6,817 nucleotides of DNA, from assembly GCA_905215945.1 (NCBI GenBank), contig CAJMRZ010000080.1:1-6817 (forward strand). The letters are read 5' to 3'. The first letter of the stretch is position 1, and the number at the start of each line of letters is the position of its first letter. Under the pieces are notes generated by a model. That model was not told where the DNA came from. It worked only from the letters and a program-made list of their open reading frames with translations, and ran no database searches. This DNA is from an uncultured bacterium. Lineage in GTDB: Bacteria > Actinomycetota > Coriobacteriia > Coriobacteriales > Coriobacteriaceae. The position numbers were made by a program, and so were the translations under genes. Positions 1-6,400 of the stretch are shown in pieces.

Positions 1-1239
1 ATCCAGTGGGGCAACCACGACCTGCTGTGGATGGGCGCTGCGGCCGGTGAGCCCGCCTGCATCGCCACGGTGCTGCGCAACAACCTGCGCTACGACAATT
101 ACGAGATCCTTGAGAACGACTACGGCATCTCGCTGCGCGAGCTTGTCGCCTTTGCCGATGCCACCTATACCGCCGGTGAGCCCATCAGCCCGCTGATTAA
201 AGCCATCAACGTCCTGCTCTTTAAGCTCGAGGGCCAGATTATCCAGCGCCACCCCGAATTCGACATGACCAACCGCCTGCTGCTCGACAAGATCGACCAC
301 GACACCGGCACGGTCACGCTCGCCGACGGCAGCGTGTGGCCGCTCACGACCAACGACTTCCCCACCGTCGACCCGACGGACCCCTACACGCTCACGCCCC
401 AGGAGCAACACATCATCGACAAGCTCGTGTCCGAGTTTGTCACCGCCGATCACCTGCATCGCCATATCGATTTCCTCTACACCCACGGCTCGATGTACAA
501 GGTCACCAACGGCAATCTGCTGTTCCATGGCTGCGTTCCGCTCAACGAAGACGGCACCTTTAGCAGCATGAACTGCCTGGGTGCCTGGCACGCCGGCCGC
601 GATTATCTCGATTTTTGCGACCACATCGCCCGCCGCGCGTGGCGCGTGGGCGACCGCGATGCCCTCGACTGGATGTGGTACCTGTGGATCGGCTTTAACT
701 CACCCGCCAGCGGACGCCTGGTGCGCACCTTTGAGCGCGCCTATATCGCCGATAAGAGCACCTGGGTCGAGCCGATGGACCCGTACTTTACGCTTACCAA
801 GTCGCCCTCGGTCTGCGATGACATCATGCGCGAGTTTGGCGTCGCGCCCATGGCATGTTCGCCGACCGGACACATCATCAACGGCCACACGCCCGTTAAA
901 ACCACCAAGGGCGAACAGCCCATCCGCGCCGAGGGCAAGCTGCTGGTCATCGATGGCGGCTTTTGCCGCGCTTACCATCCCAAGACGGGTATCGCCGGCT
1001 ATACGCTCATCTCGAGCTCGCGCGGCTGCCGCCTCAAGTCGCACCGGGCCTTTACGACGGTTGCCGAGGCACTTACGCGCAACGTGGACATCGAAAGCGA
1101 GACCAACCGTTTTGACCAAGCAGACCGTCGCCGCATGGTGAGCGACACCGATACTGGCGCCAAGATCCGCAGCCAGATCCAGGACCTGCGCCAGCTGCTC
1201 GATGCATATAGAAACGGTGCTATCGAGGAGCGCGCCTAG
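1..1239 (+). CDS. fbp: Fructose-1,6-bisphosphatase class III, C-terminal part (5' end outside window)
   Basis: This enzyme hydrolyses fructose 1,6-bisphosphate to fructose 6-phosphate in the cytoplasm, the committed step of gluconeogenesis. The frame is open from base 1, giving 412 visible residues; Bacillus-type class III enzymes have about 670, so roughly 240 N-terminal residues are missing. The window opens inside the calcineurin-like metallophosphatase core: WGNHD at residues 3-7 is the metal-binding GNHD/E motif. Later metal-site histidine motifs are visible as LLFHGCVP (near 173-180) and NGHTPVK (294-300). The family-typical block GGFCRAYHPKTGIAGY (319-334) follows, then a charged helical C terminus. 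The earlier GDxxDRG-type motif must lie upstream of the window. The family is known from Firmicutes and related anaerobes and is unrelated in fold to class I/II enzymes. The next gene begins on the same strand 78 bases downstream, so co-transcription is possible, but stable hairpins sit in the gap. The product call is very secure. Confidence 0.97.
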   Translation: MQWGNHDLLWMGAAAGEPACIATVLRNNLRYDNYEILENDYGISLRELVAFADATYTAGEPISPLIKAINVLLFKLEGQIIQRHPEFDMTNRLLLDKIDHDTGTVTLADGSVWPLTTNDFPTVDPTDPYTLTPQEQHIIDKLVSEFVTADHLHRHIDFLYTHGSMYKVTNGNLLFHGCVPLNEDGTFSSMNCLGAWHAGRDYLDFCDHIARRAWRVGDRDALDWMWYLWIGFNSPASGRLVRTFERAYIADKSTWVEPMDPYFTLTKSPSVCDDIMREFGVAPMACSPTGHIINGHTPVKTTKGEQPIRAEGKLLVIDGGFCRAYHPKTGIAGYTLISSSRGCRLKSHRAFTTVAEALTRNVDIESETNRFDQADRRRMVSDTDTGAKIRSQIQDLRQLLDAYRNGAIEERA

Positions 1240-1245
1240 CACCAC

Positions 1246-1300
1246 CCGCGGGGATTGGCTAAACTTGCTGAGTTTGTCATCCCCGCGGCGCTTCGGCGCC
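1246..1300 (+). other. Two adjacent or competing hairpins between fbp and the first gtrA-like gene
   Basis: A perfect 10-bp inverted repeat, CCGCGGGGAT (1246-1255) with ATCCCCGCGG (1279-1288), encloses a 23-base loop that can pair further (AAAC 1261-1264 with GTTT 1272-1275). A second perfect 5-bp stem, GGCGC (1287-1291) with GCGCC (1296-1300), closes on the very stable C(UUCG)G tetraloop. The two stems share bases 1287-1288. No T-run follows, so this is not a classical intrinsic terminator. It could be an mRNA end-protecting or processing element for fbp, a partial terminator, or a translational control element, since it ends 5 bases before the ribosome-binding site of the next gene. The structure is seen directly; its function is inferred. 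Confidence 0.6.
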
Positions 1301-1305
1301 AGCTT

Positions 1306-1313
1306 AAGGCAGG
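1306..1313 (+). promoter_or_regulatory. Ribosome-binding site deciding the first gtrA-like start
   Basis: AAGGCAGG lies just upstream of ATG 1318, with AAGG ending 8 bases before the start codon. The alternative in-frame TTG at 1255 has GGGGA touching it directly, which is too close to act as a Shine-Dalgarno sequence, and it falls inside the hairpin. This favours the ATG. Confidence 0.5.
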
Positions 1314-1317
1314 TACC

Positions 1318-1713
1318 ATGCAAAAGCTCCTTGCGCAGATCATGAAATTTGGCGTCGTCGGTGTCATTGCCACGGTTATCGACTTTGGCATTATGAATCT
1401 GCTCCACTACGGTCTCGGCCTCAACATCCTAATCGCCAACACCAGCGGCTTTATCATCTCGCTCATCTTTAACTACCTCGCAAGCATGAAGTACGTGTTT
1501 GCGCACAAGGAAGGCATGAGCCGCCGCCGCGAGTTCATCATCTTTGTCGTGCTGTCCGTGATCGGTTTGGTGCTCAACGACGGCATCGTGCTGGCGCTCA
1601 ACGCCGGCCTGGGACTCGAGGCCAATATCGCCAAGATCTGCGCCACCGCGCTTGTCATGGTCTACAACTTTGTGACCCGAAAAATCTTCCTGGAGGGCGA
1701 CGAGACAAAATAG
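1318..1713 (+). CDS. GtrA-like polytopic membrane protein (first of a tandem pair)
   Basis: This is a small integral membrane protein of the GtrA family (PF04138), 131 aa from ATG 1318. Four hydrophobic helices are apparent at about residues 9-29, 36-55, 76-95 and 104-121, with a charged loop between helices 2 and 3 (FAHKEGMSRRREF). The family pattern is clear: KFGVVG near the N terminus, FNYLASMKYVF after helix 2, and YNFVTRKIFLEG at the end. GtrA proteins are thought to help move polyprenyl-phosphate-linked sugars across the membrane for O-antigen, teichoic acid or polysaccharide decoration; the substrate here cannot be read from sequence. An in-frame TTG at 1255 would add 21 residues but lacks a usable ribosome-binding site, and the ATG product aligns end to end with the neighbouring paralogue. 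It lies 78 bases after fbp and is followed by a strong hairpin. No glycosyltransferase is adjacent in this window. Confidence 0.92.
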   Translation: MQKLLAQIMKFGVVGVIATVIDFGIMNLLHYGLGLNILIANTSGFIISLIFNYLASMKYVFAHKEGMSRRREFIIFVVLSVIGLVLNDGIVLALNAGLGLEANIAKICATALVMVYNFVTRKIFLEGDETK

Positions 1714-1734
1714 CTCGAAACCCCTGCAGCATTA

Positions 1735-1784
1735 CGGCGCCCACGGACGACGCACACTCAGCGCAGTATCGTCCGTGGGTGTCG
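1735..1784 (+). terminator. Long hairpin after the first gtrA-like gene; possible terminator without a good U-tract
   Basis: A 16-bp stem pairs 1735-1750 with 1769-1784. Its inner 11 bp are perfect (CCCACGGACGA with TCGTCCGTGGG), and the outer part contains two G-U pairs. The loop is 18 bases. It starts 22 bases after the stop codon at 1713. Only a weak T tail follows (CTCGTTTAC), with AAATTTT further on, so termination may be partial or factor-dependent. The stem is certain as sequence; the terminator role is inferred. Confidence 0.55.
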
Positions 1785-1932
1785 CTCGTTTACGGGCAAA
1801 TTTTCAACGTTTGCGGATTAGCTCTTGAAAATTTGGCGAGTTCATATAGTTCTTGGCAAAGACCTTACGTTTCCCTTGTAAAAGCTCTAAAGTATCCTCT
1901 GCTCGATTCATCAACGCATTGGATGTGATTAC
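1785..1932 (+). promoter_or_regulatory. AT-richer leader or promoter region before the second gtrA-like gene
   Basis: This 148-base gap is clearly lower in GC than the genes around it and sits between a terminator-like hairpin and a start codon, so it is the natural place for a promoter of the second gtrA-like gene. The best sigma-A-like match is TTGGCA (1853-1858), an 18-base spacer and TGTAAA (1877-1882), which is mediocre. TTGAAA (1825-1830) with TATAGT (1845-1850) has too short a spacer. GGATGTGAT (1921-1929) resembles the anti-SD-complementary GGAGGTGAT and ends just before GTG 1933. A 35-codon minus-strand open frame (1804-1911) also lies here and is treated as a finding, not called as a gene. 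Confidence 0.35.
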
Positions 1933-2340
1933 GTGCGCAAGGCGCTGGCACAACCTCATACCAAGCAGTTCCTCAAGTTTGCTGTCGTGGGTCTTATCTC
2001 CTTTGGCATCGACTGGGGCATGCTCATTGCGCTCGTCGAGCTGTTCCACCTCGACTTTTTGATGAGCACCACGGTTTCGTTTATCACGTCCGTCGTGGTC
2101 AACTACTGGCTCAGCATGAAGTACGTGTTCGACCACCGCGAAGGCATGAGCCGCAAGCGCGAGTTCACGATCTTCACCATCCTGTCGGTGATCGGCCTGG
2201 GCCTCAACGACCTGTACATGTTTGTGGGCGTCACGTTTTTGAGCATCGGCTACCAGGCCATGAAGGCCATCGCCACGTTCCTCGTCACCTGGTACAACTA
2301 CTTCAGCCGCCGCTTCTTCCTCGAGGGCGCACGGTCATAG
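1933..2340 (+). CDS. GtrA-like polytopic membrane protein (second of a tandem pair)
   Basis: This is a second GtrA-family membrane protein, 135 aa, with the same four-helix layout and a paralogue of its upstream neighbour. It begins KFAVVGLISFGIDWG, carries NYWLSMKYVFDHREG at the helix 2 to loop boundary, and ends YNYFSRRFFLEG. The central block aligned between the two genes (codons from 1483 in the first and 2113 in this one) has 26 of 33 residues identical, while helices 1, 2 and 4 have drifted more. The start is GTG 1933: an in-frame TAA lies at 1888-1890, no ATG lies between, and GGATGTGAT precedes it. The likely role is flipping or presentation of polyprenyl-phosphate sugars for surface glycopolymers, but the substrate is unknown. 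A separate leader and its own strong terminator suggest it can be transcribed independently of the first copy. Confidence 0.92.
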   Translation: MRKALAQPHTKQFLKFAVVGLISFGIDWGMLIALVELFHLDFLMSTTVSFITSVVVNYWLSMKYVFDHREGMSRKREFTIFTILSVIGLGLNDLYMFVGVTFLSIGYQAMKAIATFLVTWYNYFSRRFFLEGARS

Positions 2341-2366
2341 TCGATTCACTATTTGCTTGAATGTAT

Positions 2367-2404
2367 AACCGGTTGGAATTCCCATTCCAACCGGTTTTTT
2401 GTTT
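2367..2404 (+). terminator. Intrinsic terminator of the second gtrA-like gene
   Basis: A perfect 13-bp stem, AACCGGTTGGAAT (2367-2379) with ATTCCAACCGGTT (2384-2396), closes on a TCCC loop and runs straight into TTTT, then GTTT. It starts 27 bases after the stop codon of the second gtrA-like gene. This is a textbook rho-independent terminator for rightward transcription. Confidence 0.93.
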
Positions 2405-2439
2405 GCAGAGAGACCCGGCGGCCCAGTCCCATTCGCATG

Positions 2440-2477
2440 AAAAACGGGCGGCCCGGATGTTTGTCCGAACCGCCCGT
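2440..2477 (-). terminator. Intrinsic terminator of the leftward surface-protein unit
   Basis: Read on the minus strand, ACGGGCGG (2477-2470) pairs with CCGCCCGT (2451-2444). The stem continues inward through two U-G pairs and CGGA/TCCG, leaving a 6-base loop and about 14 bp in total. The complement of AAAA (2440-2443) gives the U-tract immediately after the stem. It lies 23 bases beyond the stop codon at 2500 and faces the opposing terminator of the rightward genes, insulating the convergent junction. Confidence 0.9.
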
Positions 2478-2499
2478 CTGGCGCGCTATGTCGAGGCCT

Positions 2500-3402
2500 C
2501 TAGCCCGTTACGTAATACCAAACGACGTTGTCGCCATTGGAGAGAACGTAGTTGCTGCACGCCGTCATGGGCGATGTGCCGTTGACGGAGTACATCCAGC
2601 CGCTCGTGCCGCCGTGCTCCTTCTCGGCCAAACCGCCAATCGCGGAAACGTACGTGCCGTACGACGAGCCATGCGCGTTGACAGAAAGGCCCAGCGCACA
2701 CAGGGCATCGTAAACGGTAGCGCCTTCGTTAAAGGTAAAGGTGCCACCAGAGGACACAGGATTGCCCACGGCGCTCGATGTGACCGAAACCGTTACCGTA
2801 ACGTAGTTGGACTCCTGCGAGCCGCTCTGGCCGCCCGAGGAGGCGTTTCCACCATTAGAGGATGAGGCTCCATTAGACGACTGGCCACCGCCCGAAGAAG
2901 CACCACCAGACACCTTGGAAGTATCGCCGGCTCCCGTATTCTGGGCAGCGGATTTATCGCCAGACTTCTTGCCGTCCTGGTCCTCGGACTTCTTGCTATC
3001 CGAGTTTTTGTCCGATTCCTTGTTTGAAGACTCGGAATCGTCCTTGGCGTCGTTCGAACCCTTGGGCTCGTCTTTTGCATCATTCGAAGATTTGGAATCC
3101 TTGGAACTGGCCTCGCCCGAAGTCGTAGTCGAGCCAAACCCCTTGGTGTCCTTGGCGACGACGCTCTCCCCCGTCACGGACTGAAAAATCCAATCAACGG
3201 ACCAGGCGCCGCTCTCGGAGGGATGGACAAAGCCCAGCGAGACGACGATCAGAATGGTGCACGCGGCAGCAAGAACGCCAAGGAGCGCCTTGCGACGAGA
3301 GGCGGACGCCGCCGAAGCGGCGCCCTTTTGCTTTGGATCATCGAGCTGGATAAACGAGGAGTCGGGCTGTTGCCCGTTGGTCTCCTTGGGCTTATCGGGC
3401 AT
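2500..3402 (-). CDS. Membrane-tethered protein with Ser/Lys/Asp-rich stalk and C-terminal DUF4430 domain
   Basis: This is a 300-aa predicted envelope protein. Residues 1-38 are a hydrophilic cytoplasmic tail ending in RRK, and residues 39-58 form one transmembrane or uncleaved signal-anchor segment. Residues 85-200 are a flexible exposed stalk rich in Ser, Lys, Asp, Asn and Gly, including a repeated SNDAKD (106-111 and 116-121). Residues 200-300 form a DUF4430 domain, related to the transcobalamin/intrinsic-factor beta-domain: GATVYDALCALG (227-238), SGWMYSVNG (267-275) and a closing GDNVVWYYVTG (290-300). Two cysteines in the domain (235 and 282) could form a disulfide. I chose ATG at 3402, which has AAGGG 8 bases upstream; GTG at 3411 would have no spacing. 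The start overlaps the upstream gene by 11 bases, which implies translational coupling. The domain assignment is strong; the ligand is unknown, with corrinoid or other small-ligand binding an inference from the fold family. Confidence 0.9.
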   Translation of the reverse strand: MPDKPKETNGQQPDSSFIQLDDPKQKGAASAASASRRKALLGVLAAACTILIVVSLGFVHPSESGAWSVDWIFQSVTGESVVAKDTKGFGSTTTSGEASSKDSKSSNDAKDEPKGSNDAKDDSESSNKESDKNSDSKKSEDQDGKKSGDKSAAQNTGAGDTSKVSGGASSGGGQSSNGASSSNGGNASSGGQSGSQESNYVTVTVSVTSSAVGNPVSSGGTFTFNEGATVYDALCALGLSVNAHGSSYGTYVSAIGGLAEKEHGGTSGWMYSVNGTSPMTACSNYVLSNGDNVVWYYVTG

Positions 3403-6400
3403 TACCGTCACCCTTGCCGCGCTTGGTCAGCACGAAGACGGCGATGAGCGCAAGGCCAATCACGCCGGCGGCGATGCCAACGATGGCGAGCGGGTTGGTG
3501 CCCGTCTCCTGCTCGGAAGCACCAGAGGACTTCTTAGCAGTGGTCGTGGAAGCAGCGCCCGTATCGGACTTGGAATCGGACTTCTTGTCGGACTTGCTGT
3601 CCTTCTTCTCAGACTTCTTCTCATCCTTCTTGTCGGACTTATCGGAGCCCTTCTTGTCGGACTTGTTTTCCTTGGTCTCGGTCTTGGTCGACACCGTCGT
3701 CTTGGTCACCGGCTTCTGACCCGGGGCGACAGCGCCGCCAGCCTGCTGGCCCTTCGTGCCGGAGCCGGAACCCGTGTCAGCGCCAGCACCGGAACCGTTA
3801 CCAGCGCCACCATTGCCGCCATTGGAGCCAGAACCGCCATTGCCGCCAGGGTTAACGGCATTCTTGGTCCACTTGGCATACAGCGTCAGATCGGCCGTCA
3901 CCGGCGTGCTAAAGTCATACGCCTGCGTGCAAGCCTCATCGGTATACCAACCGCCGAAAGCGTAGCCATCGCGCGTCGGATTGGCCGGCTTGACCAGCTT
4001 GCCATCGGCCGTAGCAACAAACTTAGTGTCGCAAGCAGACCCGCCGTTGGAGTTAAAGGCAACCGTCCAAGACTCGACAGCTCCAAGTTTAAACAGCGTG
4101 CCCGAATCATTAATGTAGTAGAGATTGCCAGAAGCATCGGCAATGACCGGAGAGTCGCAGTGCTGGTAATGGCCAGCCGCATCATAAATCTGCGTCGCCT
4201 CTGCATCGCCGAGCGTATAGCGATACACGCCACCACCAGCAGAGTAGTTGACGTAATCCTTGCTATCCGCGCTGTTAACGGTGAAGTACACATGGGTCTT
4301 TCCACCCTGAACACTCACCAGCGGAGTAGCAGCAATACCGTTGAGGCCAGCCGGCAGCGCCTTGCCGTCAGCAGCGGTGACCATCGTGGTCTTACCGGTC
4401 TTCAGATTATAGAGAGCCAGAGCAGAGCCAGTAGCCGTCTGTCCGCCGACAATCAAGTTTTCGCCAGCCACCGCCGGTGCGCTCATGTTATTCGTAAGAC
4501 CCAGGTCGACCGTCTTCTGCTCGCTCAGCACGCCCTTCGCCGAAAGCGAAATCACATGGAGCTTTCCATCGTGCGTCATCTGATAGAAGGTCGAACCATT
4601 GGACGGATCGGCGACACAGTCGGCGTTCGCGAGAGCGCCGAGCTTCATGGTCGAAACGACATCGCCCGTCGTCTTATCAATGCACTTAAGCGTACCCGCG
4701 CTCGTAGGAACGATGGCATACTTATCCGTCAAAGCCGCACCAGTCCAGTAATAGCCCTCGGAAGCGTCAATGTTCTGCCAAGAGACTTCGCCCGTGGCAA
4801 TCTTGATACGCTTAAGGGAGCCGTTGCCGTAGGTCGCGTTGTAATTCTCGTCATACGAAATATCGACCGAGCCTACATAGACGTACTCGCCGTCCGAAAC
4901 GACGGTGCAGGAGCTCTGCGTCAAGTCCGTCAAACCGGGCGTCAGCCACTTGCAGATCAGCTTGTCTGCAGTAATCGCCTGGACCGCACCGCCGTTGAGC
5001 GGAACGATGATAAGGCCATTGGTGTAGATCGGACGAGAGGTATAACTCACCTTGGAGGCAAGCGGCGCAGAGGCAACCTTTTTGCCCGTGGACGAATCGA
5101 TCTTAATGAGCTCGTTCTCGGTCGCGATGTACACAAAGCCGTTAGCGATGACAGGCTCGCTGCAGTTGGCATACTGCTGGCCAGACTCGGCCTTCCAATC
5201 GAAGGCCCACTTAAGACCGGCGGCCTGCGCAGGCGTCTTGGCATCCGTTACGGTCGAACCGTTGCCACTGTTGCCGTAGCCGGCCCACTCGACATCCCAA
5301 TCAGGAGTCGTCGCACTCGGGTCCACGACAATCTTGTCGGGATCGGGCATGGGCGAATTATCGGTGGTGTAGGCAAACGTAACCTTGTCGCCGCTCTTGA
5401 GCGTGACCTGGTTGGCGCAGAGAGATGAGGGCTCTCCGTTGATATACAGATGCCAATATTTATTGGTCGCACCATCCCAGCCATACGGCTTGTGATCGAA
5501 CGGCGAAGTAATGGAATTGAGGAACCAGTAAGCACCATTCTGGGAGGCGTTGTAATCAACGCCCTTCGCCTTCAGAACCGCCTCAATAAGGTCTTGGGCC
5601 GTAGAACCTTCGGGCAGGGAAACATTGCTTGCCGAGCCCCAGCGAGTATTGTTGCCGTTGACATCGGGGCCGATAACATCGACAGACCCAAGAACCTGGC
5701 CAGGAAGGGCATCGGCGTCAGCACCATACATAAAGGTGATGGCATCGCCCTCTTGGAGCTCGTAGGCACCGGCGCCAACGTCGGCGAACTTGCCATTTAC
5801 GTAGAAGCGCCAATAGCTATTGGTCGCAGCATCCCAGCCATAGGACTTACCATCGAACGGCGAATAAATGCCGTTGAGGAACCAGCCCCAAGACGATTCG
5901 CTAGCATCAAGCTTAAGGCCGGTCTGCTCAAGGAGATCCTTAGCAGTGGAGCCTGCCTTGAGACTCGTCTGACCCGTCGAAGCCCAAACCCGCTGCTTGC
6001 CGTCCTTATCCTTACCGAGAACCTGAACAGAAGCATGGACAGAATCGGAGGGCAGCTGGTCGCCCCAGCCACCGTAGAACCACGTAACGGTATCGCCGAC
6101 ATGGATGGTGACATTGTCCGCCGTATAGTCACTCGACTTGCCGTTGATGAACAGTTGCCAATAGGTCGAATAATCTTGGGGCGTACCCAGCTCAACACCG
6201 TTGTACTTAAGGCTCAGAATGAAGGAGCCCGCAGCAACGGCGTCAATATCATTCGCCTCGAGCGCGGCCTTCGTAAGGTCAAGCGCGCTCGAACCGGACG
6301 TCACCACATACTGCGCGTTATCGACCCAAGTCTGAGTCTTGCCCTGGGCATCGCGACCAATGACGGTCACATTTGCGGCAACCTGGTCCTTAACGACAGG

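Noticed and set aside
1255..1317. TTG 1255 as start of the first gtrA-like protein
   Set aside because: It has no properly spaced ribosome-binding site, lies inside a hairpin, and adds 21 residues absent from the paralogue; ATG 1318 fits better.
700..1407. A 235-codon minus-strand open frame
   Set aside because: It lies mostly antisense to the highly conserved class III fructose bisphosphatase C terminus and runs into the first gtrA-like gene; no family motif is seen.
1825..1850. TTGAAA ... TATAGT as a sigma-70-type promoter
   Set aside because: The spacer is only 14 bases, too short for a typical promoter.
2353..2865. A 170-codon plus-strand open frame
   Set aside because: It runs through both terminators and antisense to the DUF4430 domain, and its product has no domain-like pattern.
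3227..3289. Lipoprotein signal in the DUF4430 protein (LAAAC within the hydrophobic segment)
   Set aside because: The Cys at residue 49 lies in the middle of the hydrophobic helix and is followed by more hydrophobic residues, and the -3 position is Ala; a transmembrane anchor is more likely.
3403..3411. GTG 3411 as start of the DUF4430 protein
   Set aside because: The only Shine-Dalgarno-like sequence, AAGGG, touches this GTG directly but sits 8 bases from ATG 3402.
3254..5428. A 724-codon plus-strand open frame opposite the two surface-protein genes
   Set aside because: It is antisense to well-supported domains, its product is Arg/Ala/Gly-rich without recognisable motifs, and long antisense frames are expected in high-GC coding DNA.
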